Assembly: GCF_014698115.1 (NCBI RefSeq)
Contig: NZ_JACJSJ010000006.1
Coordinates: 62,001 to 126,000 of the forward strand
Direction of reading: 5' to 3'
Origin: Nostoc sp. FACHB-973
GTDB taxonomy: Bacteria > Cyanobacteriota > Cyanobacteriia > Cyanobacteriales > Nostocaceae
Length of the DNA stretch: 64,000 nucleotides
Both the position numbers and the translations under genes were made by a program. Of this stretch, positions 27,308 to 36,560 are shown piece by piece; the stretch's first letter is position 1; each line of letters begins with the position of its first letter. The notes under the pieces were generated by a model. That model was not told the origin of the DNA. It saw only the letters and a list, made by a program, of their open reading frames with translations, and searched no databases.

Positions 27308-27844
27308 ATGATGGAAGGAGATTTATTTAAAGAGATTGAACAGCTAAAAGAGAAACTTAACGATTTAGAAAATTATATCAAAGTTAATGATTATGAATCA
27401 TATAAGCGAATTCAGGAATATATGTCAATGATTCCATATTTTGCTTTGGATTATCTTAAAAAGAATGAATGGCTGAGAAAACAACTTGAATTTGACTATA
27501 GAATGATGGTCAGAGCTAGGATTGATGATGATTTTTTAGAGTTTTGCCGATATGCAAATTTTCAAATTGAATTGATAATTGATGTGTTTATAAAGGCTCA
27601 AGAAGAAAAAGGTAATATTACCGTCGAAAGAGGGGATTTTGGTGAAATTAAGTCAATTATAAATAACAGGCAAAAGAATTACGGAGGTAAAAATCTTGAA
27701 AAACTAGATTTTTGTCTGGACTCAATAGGATATAATCAACGTCCAATGAAAGAAATTATTAGGAAGATTATGAAATTAAGGAATATTGCTAGTCATAGAG
27801 ACGCTACATACGAGAATATCCAATCTCGGATTATTAATTCCTAG
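27308..27844 (+). CDS. Retron-associated unknown protein with HEPN-like Rx4H motif
   Basis: A 178-residue, mostly helical, charged protein with no signal or membrane segment. It begins with a coiled coil (LFKEIEQLKEKLNDLENYI) and ends in IIRKIMKLRNIASHRDATYE. The RNIASH stretch fits the Rx4-6H motif of HEPN ribonucleases, which lies on a C-terminal helix, as here. The rest does not match a family that I can name. It begins 26 bases after the RT stop behind AAGGGAAAG, so it is almost certainly co-transcribed with the RT. HEPN RNases often act as abortive-infection toxins, so an effector role is plausible but inferred. Confidence 0.6.
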   Translation: MMEGDLFKEIEQLKEKLNDLENYIKVNDYESYKRIQEYMSMIPYFALDYLKKNEWLRKQLEFDYRMMVRARIDDDFLEFCRYANFQIELIIDVFIKAQEEKGNITVERGDFGEIKSIINNRQKNYGGKNLEKLDFCLDSIGYNQRPMKEIIRKIMKLRNIASHRDATYENIQSRIINS

Positions 27845-27923
27845 TTAATGTTTATGCTAGTAAAATCAAAGCTAATGTTAAATTTATCTTTAAATTTTTG
27901 TACATTTTTTTATAGCAAAGGCA

Positions 27924-28625
27924 ATGACAATTCAGATATTTTTAAACGTTCAGGCAATTGCAGGTAAAGAAGATAATTTTCTAAAAAATGATTTAATAAA
28001 AACATTCAATAATAATACTATTCCAGTAAAGACAATAGATTTAATTAGTTGTGAAAAGGGGAAATTGGTTAATCTTGAAATAGAAAATTTACATGAAGAA
28101 AAGCAAGTAGCCAAAAATATTAGCCAGATTACATATAATGGATTAAGGCTTAAACCACAAGTTTATCATGAAATTAAAATCGAAAATCTACCCGAATGTA
28201 CTCAGGAAGAGCTTAAAAAAGAATGTGAAAAGACTAGTAAATGTCTTAGTGTAAAAATTACAAAGTATAAATATGCTTATGTGAAATTAGAGAGTCGAGA
28301 GTTAGCAGAGAATTTAATCACCAATCTTAATAATCAAATTTGGCGCGGCAAAGAATTGCAAGTAGAATTAAGTCAAAAAAATCCAAATAAACGAACAGAA
28401 AAAAACAATTTAGAATCACCAAAAAAATTAGATAACACACAAGTCAAAGCTGATTTAAGTTCACTAGGAGAGTTTTATCAAAAGAAGGACTATGAGCTAG
28501 TCACTCAAAACTTGAAAATTTTCATCTCAGAAATATGTAAATGTTTAAGTAACCCTCCAGACAATAAACAAATTACTCAGATAGAACAGCCTAAAACGAA
28601 CACTGATAATTCAAGCCATGATTAA
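27924..28625 (+). CDS. Retron-associated protein with two RRM-like domains
   Basis: A 233-residue, Lys/Asn-rich, AT-rich gene. Residues 80-150 fit an RRM: RNP2-like IKIENL (84-89), a helix (QEELKKECEKTS), RNP1-like KYAYVKL (116-122) with aromatics Tyr117 and Tyr119 at the RNA-stacking positions, and a final GKELQVEL strand. Residues 2-80 have the same strand-helix-strand order (IQIFLNV, KNDLIKTFNNN, KLVNLEIEN, LRLKPQV), suggesting a first degenerate copy. The tail (about 155-233) is polar, with one helix. AAAGG precedes the ATG. It lies third in the RT gene row. RNA binding, perhaps to the retron RNA, is inference; ordinary cyanobacterial RRM proteins are shorter and single-domain. Confidence 0.6.
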   Translation: MTIQIFLNVQAIAGKEDNFLKNDLIKTFNNNTIPVKTIDLISCEKGKLVNLEIENLHEEKQVAKNISQITYNGLRLKPQVYHEIKIENLPECTQEELKKECEKTSKCLSVKITKYKYAYVKLESRELAENLITNLNNQIWRGKELQVELSQKNPNKRTEKNNLESPKKLDNTQVKADLSSLGEFYQKKDYELVTQNLKIFISEICKCLSNPPDNKQITQIEQPKTNTDNSSHD

Positions 28626-28783
28626 AATAAGTTTTGGTTTGACTTAGTTCAAAATTTATAATAATTCTGTAGTAATTCAGTACATAAGAACCTACCATCT
28701 TGACAGATTATATAATCTGTTGGTTTATTATTAAATTCTAGGATTACAGAAAAAAAATTGATCCAACCTAAGATATTTTCACA

Positions 28784-28823
28784 TAAAAAAAACGGTAGAG
28801 CAATAAACACTCTACCGTTTTCT
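28784..28823. terminator. Bidirectional intrinsic terminator of clpC
   Basis: AACGGTAGAG (28791-28800) pairs with CTCTACCGTT (28810-28819) across a 9-base loop. An A8 run before the stem gives a T8 tail on the reverse strand after clpC; on the forward strand a weaker TTTTCT follows. It separates the retron genes from clpC. Confidence 0.88.
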
Positions 28824-28861
28824 AACTTTTGATTCGAGACTAAAATCCCAAATCTTAAATC

Positions 28862-31330
28862 TTACTCAACGCCTTGGGGTAACAATTCCCGGCGCTGTTG
28901 AGAACTCACTTGAACAGTACCATTCTCATCAACATCAACTAAGGCTATATCGCCATCCTTGATGCGACCAGAGAGAATTTCCTCTGCGAGGCTGTCTTCT
29001 AACAAGCGCATAATCGCTCGGCGTAATGGTCTTGCGCCGTAGCTGGGACTGTAACCTTCTTGGATTAAACGATCTTTGAAGCGATCGCTGACTTCTAAGG
29101 TGATACCTTTTTCTGTTAGACGACCAAATACTTCCTTGAGCATAATTTCGGCGATTTGTGTCACCTCTGGCTTGCTCAACTGACGGAAGACGATAATCTC
29201 ATCAAGTCGATTGAGGAACTCTGGACGGAAGTATTGTTTCAATTCTTCGTTCACCAAGGAGCGAATCCGGTTGTAAGCTGACTCGGTAACATCTTCGGAG
29301 AACTCAAAGCCAATACCGCTGCCGCCTTTTTCAATTACCTTAGAACCAATATTGGAAGTTAAAATCAGCAAGGTGTTCTTAAAGTCCACCGTGCGACCTT
29401 TGGCGTCAGTTAACCGACCGTCTTCCAAAATTTGCAGCAGCATATTGAATACATCGGGGTGTGCTTTTTCGATTTCGTCGAATAGCACCACGGTGTAAGG
29501 ACGCCGCCGCACGGCTTCGGTTAGTTGACCACCTTCGTTATAACCAACATAACCAGGAGGCGAACCAATCAGCTTGCTGACGGTGTGACGCTCCATGTAT
29601 TCGGACATATCTAAGCGGATCATGGCTTCTTCGGAACCGAAGAAGTAAGCAGCTAAGGATTTTGCTAACTCGGTTTTACCTACACCAGTAGGCCCGGAGA
29701 AGACAAAACTAGCGATGGGTCGATTGGGATTCTTCAAACCGACACGAGCGCGACGAATAGCCCGTGAAACTGCTTTCACCGCTTCGTCTTGACCAATTAA
29801 ACGCTGGTGCAAGGTGTCTTCCATGTGCAACAGCTTTTCAGATTCAGATTCGGTGAGTTTGTTCACCGGTACCCCAGTCCAAGAAGCGACAATGTGAGCA
29901 ATGTCTTCTTCTGTAACTACGGGTTCTTCATGTTCAGAGCCAGTTGCATTGGTCTTGCTTTGAGCAATAGCGCGAATTTCGGCTTTGATTTCCATCTCCC
30001 GATCGCGTAATTCCCCAGCTTTATCAAAGTCCTGGGAGCGTACTGCATCATCTTTTTCTTTTAAAATCTGACGCAGTTCTTTGTCTAACTCTTTGGCTGC
30101 GGGTGGAAGTTGGGAATTAATCAAGCGCACCCGAGAACCAGCTTCATCAACCAAGTCGATGGCTTTATCTGGGAGATAGCGATCGCTAATATAACGATCT
30201 GACAATTTCGCCGCCGCCACCAATGCTTCGTCGGAAATTTTCAGCTTGTGGTGTTGCTCGTAGCGATCGCGCAAACCATATAGAATTTCAATTGTTTCAT
30301 CTACACTGGGTTCACCCACCATTACTGGTTGGAAACGCCGCTCCAGCGCTGCATCCCGCTCGATGTGCTTACGATATTCATCTAGGGTTGTCGCGCCGAT
30401 GCACTGCAACTCACCTCTGGCCAAAGCTGGCTTGAGGATATTGGCTGCATCGATGGCACCTTCTGCTGCACCTGCACCAATTAGGGTGTGAACTTCATCA
30501 ATTACCAGGATGACGTTACCCGCAGAGCGGATTTCATCCATGATTTTTTTCAAACGTTCTTCAAATTCACCCCGGTACTTGGTTCCTGCTACCAGCAAAC
30601 CGATATCCAGTGTGACTACGCGTTTATCTTCCAGGATGTCAGGGACATCTTTATTGGCAATCCGTGAAGCTAGACCTTCGGCGATCGCGGTTTTACCAAC
30701 ACCTGGTTCCCCAATCAGCACTGGGTTATTTTTAGTCCGGCGACCCAATATCTGAATCACCCGCTCAATTTCTTTGGCGCGTCCCACTACAGGATCGAGC
30801 TTATTGTCTGTAGCCATTTGGGTCAGGTTTGAGCCAAATTCATCCAGAGTCGGGGTTTTTGTGCGACCGGATGAACCGCCTGGTGAAACCTCAGCAGTTT
30901 CTCCCAACATGCGGATGACTTGGGTTCTCACCTTGGATAGATCCACACCGAGGTTTTCTAGCACCCTGGCTGCTACGCCTTCCCCTTCGCGGATTAGGCC
31001 CAACAGCAGATGCTCGGTGCCAATGTAGTTATGCCCCAGTTGGCGTGCTTCTTCCAAGGAGAGTTCCAGAACTCGCTTTGCCCGTGGCGTAAACGGAATT
31101 TCCACGGCCACAAAGCCCGATCCCCGGCCTATAATTTTTTCAACTTCAATTCGGGCATCTTTGAGATTGACGCCCATTGATTTCAGCACCTTGGCGGCTA
31201 CACCAGTGCCCTCGCCAATCAGACCCAGGAGGATCTGCTCGGTTCCGACAAAGTTGTGACCTAAACGGCGGGCCTCTTCTTGGGCCAGCATGATTACCTT
31301 AATGGCTTTTTCTGTGAAGCGTTCAAACAT
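28862..31330 (-). CDS. clpC: ATP-dependent Clp protease ATPase subunit ClpC
   Basis: A class I AAA+ unfoldase of 822 residues, the usual ClpC length. It has an N-terminal Clp repeat domain (about 1-145), first AAA+ module with Walker A GEPGVGKT (207-214), a UVR/M-domain coiled coil (about 415-460), and a second AAA+ module with [15 protein letters not shown] near residue 550. The [20 protein letters not shown] and [11 protein letters not shown] motifs are intact, and a C-terminal D2-small domain follows. It feeds substrates to the ClpP/R proteolytic core. It is transcribed alone with its own terminator. Confidence 0.97.
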   Translation of the reverse strand: MFERFTEKAIKVIMLAQEEARRLGHNFVGTEQILLGLIGEGTGVAAKVLKSMGVNLKDARIEVEKIIGRGSGFVAVEIPFTPRAKRVLELSLEEARQLGHNYIGTEHLLLGLIREGEGVAARVLENLGVDLSKVRTQVIRMLGETAEVSPGGSSGRTKTPTLDEFGSNLTQMATDNKLDPVVGRAKEIERVIQILGRRTKNNPVLIGEPGVGKTAIAEGLASRIANKDVPDILEDKRVVTLDIGLLVAGTKYRGEFEERLKKIMDEIRSAGNVILVIDEVHTLIGAGAAEGAIDAANILKPALARGELQCIGATTLDEYRKHIERDAALERRFQPVMVGEPSVDETIEILYGLRDRYEQHHKLKISDEALVAAAKLSDRYISDRYLPDKAIDLVDEAGSRVRLINSQLPPAAKELDKELRQILKEKDDAVRSQDFDKAGELRDREMEIKAEIRAIAQSKTNATGSEHEEPVVTEEDIAHIVASWTGVPVNKLTESESEKLLHMEDTLHQRLIGQDEAVKAVSRAIRRARVGLKNPNRPIASFVFSGPTGVGKTELAKSLAAYFFGSEEAMIRLDMSEYMERHTVSKLIGSPPGYVGYNEGGQLTEAVRRRPYTVVLFDEIEKAHPDVFNMLLQILEDGRLTDAKGRTVDFKNTLLILTSNIGSKVIEKGGSGIGFEFSEDVTESAYNRIRSLVNEELKQYFRPEFLNRLDEIIVFRQLSKPEVTQIAEIMLKEVFGRLTEKGITLEVSDRFKDRLIQEGYSPSYGARPLRRAIMRLLEDSLAEEILSGRIKDGDIALVDVDENGTVQVSSQQRRELLPQGVE

Positions 31331-31736
31331 GGCTTTATCCCATCACCTGCGTCGTGCCGGTACGCTGATTTTAGCACAGGCTAAGCTTTTGGACGCCTGT
31401 ATAACAGATTATAGACATCCATTGCTTCTGATTTAGGTTTATGCGGAAATTACTACATTTTGACTACTTTCATCTGGCTAGTGTACTGAGGAGCTTTAGT
31501 TCACCAGCCTTTTTGGGATTTATGACAAATAGCTAACTGCTGGAATTTAATTTTTGTTTAATTAGCAAACATACAATTATATCATTTATTTTTTATTTTA
31601 TCAAATAAAATTAAATGTATAGTTCTAACTTATAACTTAGTCTTTAATCAAACAGATATTTAAATCAATGCTTTGCCAGTTTTACAAACGATTGGCATTG
31701 AGTTGAACTAGATGAATACTGGGACTTCCCAAGAAT
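31331..31736. other. Upstream region of clpC
   Basis: About 400 AT-rich bases with no gene. It should hold the clpC promoter, reading left; I could not define boxes with confidence. Confidence 0.5.
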
Positions 31737-31793
31737 AAAAAAATCACCAATAAACAATAATAATGATTATCATTGTTTGTTGGTGATTTTTTT
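31737..31793. terminator. Long bidirectional hairpin terminator
   Basis: A 57-base near-perfect palindrome: A7-TCACCAATAAACAAT on the left and ATTGTTTGTTGGTGA-T7 on the right, with one G-U and few central mismatches. T runs flank it on both strands. It probably ends transcripts of the sugar transferase gene, reading left. Confidence 0.85.
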
Positions 31794-31993
31794 GAAGTCT
31801 TACATCATTCTCCCATGAGGAGAAAATATACTTTCAGGTAAAAGATGAAGAGGCGTTAGGGATTTCCAACAAATAAATTATCCAATTTTGTGGGGTGGTA
31901 TTGGTGTCAAATTAAGCTAGACATAGCTTCACTGTTAGCTTTGTCACCAGATTCACAAAAAAGATGGTTACTCGTATGCTTTGGGAAAGATTT

Positions 31994-32066
31994 AGAAATT
32001 ACGAAACTGTTTCCATCACGGTTCCTGCTATGCAGAAAAATGTTCAGGAAACGTTTCGTAATTTCT
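31994..32066. repeat. 20-bp inverted repeat downstream of the sugar transferase gene
   Basis: AGAAATTACGAAACTGTTTCC (31994-32014) and GGAAACGTTTCGTAATTTCT (32047-32066) pair except for one bulged base, around a 32-base loop. There is no T run after either arm, so it is not a standard terminator. It could be a small mobile repeat or a structured 3' UTR. Confidence 0.8.
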
Positions 32067-32138
32067 CTCCCATTCCTCCCGACACTAATCCTAGTACCGA
32101 TATAGTGGGGGTCTCCTGGGAGGTTTAGATGAAAAATG

Positions 32139-33164
32139 CTAGACAGCACCACTGTTTCTATTAAACAAGATAGCTACGGTTTTAAAAATTAGCTTGAAGT
32201 CGTATAGTAGACTCCAGTTTTTTTGATACTTCAAATCTAGACGAATTACATCTTCAAAATTAAGTACTGTGGAACGTCCATTTACTTGCCATTCGCCAGT
32301 CATACCTGGTTTAACGTTCAAACGTTGCCACTGTGGTACTTCGTAGCGTTCTACTTCATCAGGTGTAGGTGGTCTAGTGCCTACTAAACTCATCTCTCCT
32401 TTGAGGATGTTCCAGAATTGTGGTAGTTCATCTAAACTTGTTCGCCGTAAAAAGCGCCCTACTTTGGTAATTCTGGGATCGTTTTTATTTTTAAAGAAAG
32501 CACCTTTGGCTTGGTTTTCTACTAGGTATTTCTTCGCTTCTGCATCCACACACATGGAGCGGAATTTCCAAATCTTAAACCGCTTTCCCATCCAACCACA
32601 GCGGGTTTGAGAAAAGAAGATAGGCCCTGGATCGTCGATTTGAATAGCGATCGCAATGGGAATAAACAAAACTCCTGTAATTGCTAAACCTATTAGCGAT
32701 CCCACAATATCTATGAACCGTTTCATCCAAGATGTCACAGAAGGATGAGTAGCAGGTAATTGCTCTACTTGACGATAACCTGCTTTCTGATTATTTGTTA
32801 AGTCTTGTTGTGTTGTTACTGAACCATTGTCAACAGACTGTAAGCTAAAAACCTGATCCAATCCCGTGAGCTTTAGGACTGCCATTACCTGAGGTGTCAC
32901 ATTTTGGAGTTTTAATGCAATTCCTTTAGCCTCGGCGTATTTAAAATTACTGACTAATGCACCTAAACCACTACTATCCATAAAAGTAGTTTGGTGAAAG
33001 TCAATGATGATTTGCTTGAGATGTGAATTAGCTTGAATTAAGCTTTGGCAAGTTTGCTTAAAGCCTACAGCTTCCAATAAGCTAAACCTCGGAGACACTT
33101 GCACGATGGCTGTATCGTTTATAGAAGTGACTAAAAAACCTACTTCAGTGGATTGGGTACTCAT
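32139..33164 (-). CDS. STAS domain-sugar transferase fusion (exopolysaccharide initiating enzyme)
   Basis: A 341-residue two-part protein. Residues about 8-110 are a STAS/anti-anti-sigma domain with the phosphorylatable serine motif FMDSSGLGALV (Ser64/65). A linker follows, then a bacterial sugar transferase (about 145-341). The transferase has one membrane helix (IVGSLIGLAITGVLFIPIAIA), the KFRSMCVDAEAK loop, RRTSLDELPQFWNILKGEMSLVG and a KPGMTGEWQVNGR segment. Enzymes of this family (WbaP/WcaJ-like) load the first sugar phosphate onto undecaprenyl phosphate at the inner membrane. The STAS part implies control by a partner-switch kinase/phosphatase. No polysaccharide genes adjoin. Confidence 0.9.
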   Translation of the reverse strand: MSTQSTEVGFLVTSINDTAIVQVSPRFSLLEAVGFKQTCQSLIQANSHLKQIIIDFHQTTFMDSSGLGALVSNFKYAEAKGIALKLQNVTPQVMAVLKLTGLDQVFSLQSVDNGSVTTQQDLTNNQKAGYRQVEQLPATHPSVTSWMKRFIDIVGSLIGLAITGVLFIPIAIAIQIDDPGPIFFSQTRCGWMGKRFKIWKFRSMCVDAEAKKYLVENQAKGAFFKNKNDPRITKVGRFLRRTSLDELPQFWNILKGEMSLVGTRPPTPDEVERYEVPQWQRLNVKPGMTGEWQVNGRSTVLNFEDVIRLDLKYQKNWSLLYDFKLIFKTVAILFNRNSGAV

Positions 33165-34054
33165 AAAGCTTTGAATTTAGATTATCCTGTTGTGATGCAA
33201 TCTGCTAAGCATTATTGGGCATTAAAAAATTGCACAGTGGAGGTATGGACTCAGATTTATATCTTTGGAACGTCTCAACTTATATAAAGCTTTAATTGCT
33301 TAAAAACCTTCTTTGTTATTAGTATTACTTTTTGTATTCTGTGTGTTCATGGTGTTTACTTTTTGCTAAATATAAGTACTTGTTACTACTTTACATAGCT
33401 GGCTTTCTACTTCGTCATATGGCGGGGCATCATAATTGACTATATTGCCTGCATCACAATTCACCACTTGTGTCTAAATTTTTGCCCAAACTTAGGGTGA
33501 TCTGACACCAGCTTTTTTTGCTAAAACTTGCGGGTAAGTTAAGTTCAAATAGCACATTTCCTAAGTTAGAACTCAGACACTCAAACAGGGTAACTCCCGT
33601 AATTCCGGTACTTTTAGACTTTTCCCTTACTGAATGAGGTTGGTGTATGTAAATTTCAAGCTTAGGTGCATAAGTTCTTATAAATCATACTTACTTAAAG
33701 CCTGAGTCAAAGCTGCGTTATGAAATAGGGATCTACTAGCAATGGTTGTGGACGAAGCTACTTTGTAAAGGTTTACTCAAAATCCATTTATTTTGGCTGT
33801 TGGTTATCAGTTTATTTACTTAGATAATACTTACATAACTATCATGATGCGGAAGTCATGTAAAGTTCTTTACACAATCTTAATATATTTGAAACTAAGT
33901 ATTTTCTAATACACAGGAACTTTTCTGGCAAAGACTGTAAGCACCTATCAGTTAAAAGTAAAATTTTAGTTATTTTATTGTTAAGTTTTATTAAAAATAT
34001 TAATTAATTACTGTACAAAATACTTATCGTTTAAGCGTTTTGAGAAAATTTTCA

Positions 34055-34139
34055 GTTCTCGCTATTGGCGGCTATATTGAGATACTTTCAGTAGCACAGG
34101 TGCAGGACGCGGTGGCTATAGCTTGCCAATAGCGAAAAC
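34055..34139. repeat. 15-bp inverted repeat with 55-base loop
   Basis: GTTCTCGCTATTGGC (34055-34069) pairs with GCCAATAGCGAAAAC (34125-34139), 14 of 15 positions. The loop is relatively GC-rich, in contrast to its AT-rich surroundings. It could be a small RNA or a small dispersed element. Confidence 0.7.
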
Positions 34140-34365
34140 ATCAAACTTTAATTCCTGGAAATCGACACTGAATATTTTGTCAGTCTCGTTAATGGACAAA
34201 TAAAAGTCAAAAAATATACTTTTGATTATTTAAACAATCAACACTAGATTATAAATTTTATTTATTAAATAGTTTAAGTAAATTTTGCAGATAATCGAAA
34301 TTAATCTTTACACTATCTTTATAAATAGATTCATAGGGAGCATATTAATGCAAATAAATGGATAT

Positions 34366-34430
34366 AAGGTGCGATAGTTACAATCTCACCTTTGCCTGCC
34401 CAAGGCAAGATTCCTAAATTCGCACCTTTT
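34366..34430. repeat. Nested hairpin downstream of the pentapeptide-RidA gene
   Basis: An outer stem AAGGTGCGA (34366-34374) / TCGCACCTT (34420-34428) encloses an inner hairpin TTGCCT (34392-34397) / AGGCAA (34403-34408), with TTTT after the outer stem on the forward strand. The location suggests a 3' UTR element or a small RNA. Confidence 0.6.
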
Positions 34431-34544
34431 AATTGGAACGCCAGGTAAACCTGCGTCCCATCTCATCAAAAATGCTAACTTTTCTCTAATTGTAGCGATC
34501 GCCTGCATAGCTGCTTGCCTATCTGCTGAGAATGTATGTTCGCA

Positions 34545-35855
34545 CTAGCCGCTAATCACAGCGATCGCCTCAATCTCTACCAACACATCCTTAGGTAACC
34601 GCGATACCTGGACACAAGCACGTGCTGGGGCTGTATTTTCCGGGAAATATTTAGCATAAACGGCATTCACCGCCGCAAAATCATTCATATCAGCGAGAAA
34701 AACACTGGTTTTCACCACATCTTCAAAAGTCGCCCCAGCTGCTGTGAGGATGGCTTCAAGATTAGCCATTACTTGCTCAGTTTGCTTTTTGACATCATCA
34801 GTGTAGACCACATCACCAAGGCGGGGATCGATGGCAATTTGTCCAGCCACGAATACAAATTGACCAGAAGCGGCGATCGCTTGATTATAGGGTCCGACTG
34901 GTGCGGGTGCGTTATCAGTACGAATTACTTTACGAGTCATAGATATCACTTTCTCTAACGATGCTACCTGTTTATCGATTTCTATTTGGGAGGCGATCGG
35001 TTTATAAACCTCTCCATCAGGCATTATCGCACCAGTTAGGTCAGCATCTTTAAAGTTGACACCATAGATATTTGCTCCAGTTAAATCTACCTTCTTCAGC
35101 TTTGCCTCTTTCAGATTAGCGTTGATCAAATCTACTTTTTGTAGTTCTGCTTTCTCTAAATTTGTCCCCTCAAGGCAGGCTTTTCTGAAATTTACACCGA
35201 TAAGATTTGCCGCACCAAGATCGGCCTGAGCCAGATTCATACCTGACAAATCTTTTTGAGATAAATTAACACCCCGAATTTTGGCTCCCTGCAAATTAGC
35301 ACCTTTGAGTATGATTTGAGCTAAGTTTGCTTGACTCAAATCAGCTGCAAACAAGTTAGCTCTACTTAAATCAGCACTAGTAAGGTTAGCTCTAACGACT
35401 TTTGCTTCATTTAAGGATGCGTCAGTTAAGTTTGCAGAATTGAGTGTCGCATCACTCAAGTTGGCGTTATCTAGATTGGCATTACTAAAGTTAGCGCTAT
35501 TCAAGTATGCTTTACTCAAGTTGGCATTATCGAGATTGGCGTTACTAAAGTTAGCGCTACTTAGTTTTGCTCCACTCAAGTCAGCACTACTTAGGTCTGC
35601 CCAACTCAAATTTAAACTAGAACTTTCGCCCAACTCACTCAAATTTGCACCTGTTAGAGAAGCTCTAGTGAAGTTTGCATTTTTAAGTAATGCTTTACTC
35701 AGGTTGGCATCATTTAAATCTACACCTGTCAAATCTGCACCTGTTAGGTCTATTCCACTCAAGTTTGCATATTTGAGGTCTACTCCTCTAAGATTCTCGT
35801 TGTGAAATTGCCTTTGTCCTTCGGCGTATTTCTCCAACAGTGTCTCAGCATCCAT
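34545..35855 (-). CDS. Pentapeptide-repeat protein fused to a RidA domain
   Basis: A 436-residue protein. Residues about 20-285 are pentapeptide repeats of the A(N/D)LxxA type ([17 protein letters not shown] and so on), which form a right-handed quadrilateral beta-helix. Residues 306-436 are a complete RidA/YjgF domain ([30 protein letters not shown], and the substrate-binding arginine in [11 protein letters not shown]). RidA deaminates reactive enamine/imine intermediates from amino-acid enzymes. Standalone RidA is about 130 residues; here Met306 could act as an internal start, with GAGAAAG about 10 bases before it. The frame is open throughout, so I call a fusion. The role of the repeat part is unknown. 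Confidence 0.88.
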   Translation of the reverse strand: MDAETLLEKYAEGQRQFHNENLRGVDLKYANLSGIDLTGADLTGVDLNDANLSKALLKNANFTRASLTGANLSELGESSSLNLSWADLSSADLSGAKLSSANFSNANLDNANLSKAYLNSANFSNANLDNANLSDATLNSANLTDASLNEAKVVRANLTSADLSRANLFAADLSQANLAQIILKGANLQGAKIRGVNLSQKDLSGMNLAQADLGAANLIGVNFRKACLEGTNLEKAELQKVDLINANLKEAKLKKVDLTGANIYGVNFKDADLTGAIMPDGEVYKPIASQIEIDKQVASLEKVISMTRKVIRTDNAPAPVGPYNQAIAASGQFVFVAGQIAIDPRLGDVVYTDDVKKQTEQVMANLEAILTAAGATFEDVVKTSVFLADMNDFAAVNAVYAKYFPENTAPARACVQVSRLPKDVLVEIEAIAVISG

Positions 35856-35964
35856 AATTCACCTTTAAATACCACTGACACAGTATAATCACAAAAAATT
35901 TGTGTCACAGGTATTCATCTCTTTTCTTACTTTGCGTCCTTTGCGTCCTTTGCGGTTCGTTCCC

Positions 35965-36396
35965 CTACCCCAACCTGGGACGTATCCCATAATGCCGATA
36001 TCGCCAATAATCTTGCAAAATGCGATCGTGGTCAAAACATAAATTACTCGGCACACGCCAAGACTCAAAAATTCCTACACCCTTAGCATCATCTCCAGCC
36101 GCAGGTTCCCCCGTCGCCGTCGCCAAAAACACAATGCTAATGGTATGCTGACGCGGATCGCGATTGGGGTCAGAATACACCAGTAATTGTTCAATTAATT
36201 CCACCTGCAAACCGGTTTCTTCCTCAGCTTCCCGCCGCGCCGCCACTTCCACCGCTTCTCCATAATCCACAAAACCGCCAGGAATAGCCCAACCTAAGGG
36301 TGAATTATGTCTTTCAATTAACACTATTGGCCGATGAGGTCGATCTACTAGTTCAATGATGATATCAACTGTCGGTGCAGGGTTTCGGTAAGACAT
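35965..36396 (-). CDS. Nudix hydrolase
   Basis: A 143-residue protein with a full Nudix box ([20 protein letters not shown] followed by ETGL) in the order Gx5Ex7REx2EExG, which binds the metal and cleaves nucleoside-diphosphate-linked compounds. The [18 protein letters not shown] stretch is typical of ADP-ribose-type Nudix proteins. I start at ATG 36396 ([18 protein letters not shown]). A longer frame to 36546 exists, but its extra 50 residues include translated spacer repeat ([12 protein letters not shown]). The substrate is not readable from the sequence. Its paralogue lies at 57012. Confidence 0.88.
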   Translation of the reverse strand: MSYRNPAPTVDIIIELVDRPHRPIVLIERHNSPLGWAIPGGFVDYGEAVEVAARREAEEETGLQVELIEQLLVYSDPNRDPRQHTISIVFLATATGEPAAGDDAKGVGIFESWRVPSNLCFDHDRILQDYWRYRHYGIRPRLG

Positions 36397-36560
36397 GGAA
36401 TTTTGGATTTTGGATTTTGGATTAATTGGGTTTGGTGCAAATGACAAATGACAAATAACCTGACTTGATTTACCCTGCAAATACTGTTGTGTGATAAATT
36501 CTATGCGATCGCGTAGCATTTTGTTGTGGCGATCGCTTGCTCCCATAATTCAGGTTAAAT

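Larger units (their letters stand above)
33165..34544. other. 1.4-kb gene-free region with RNA-like folds
   Basis: No convincing coding frame on either strand. It is AT-rich in parts, and holds two structured segments at 34055-34139 and 34366-34430, listed apart. It should contain the promoter of the STAS-sugar transferase gene near its left end. Confidence 0.6.

Noticed and set aside
23282-28861. Integrase or transposase in the island
   Set aside because: I looked for tyrosine recombinase and DDE motifs in all frames of the gaps and saw none.
31890-32152. Overlapping frames on both strands downstream of the sugar transferase gene
   Set aside because: Both run through the 31994-32066 inverted repeat, so the open frames reflect the repeat rather than a gene.
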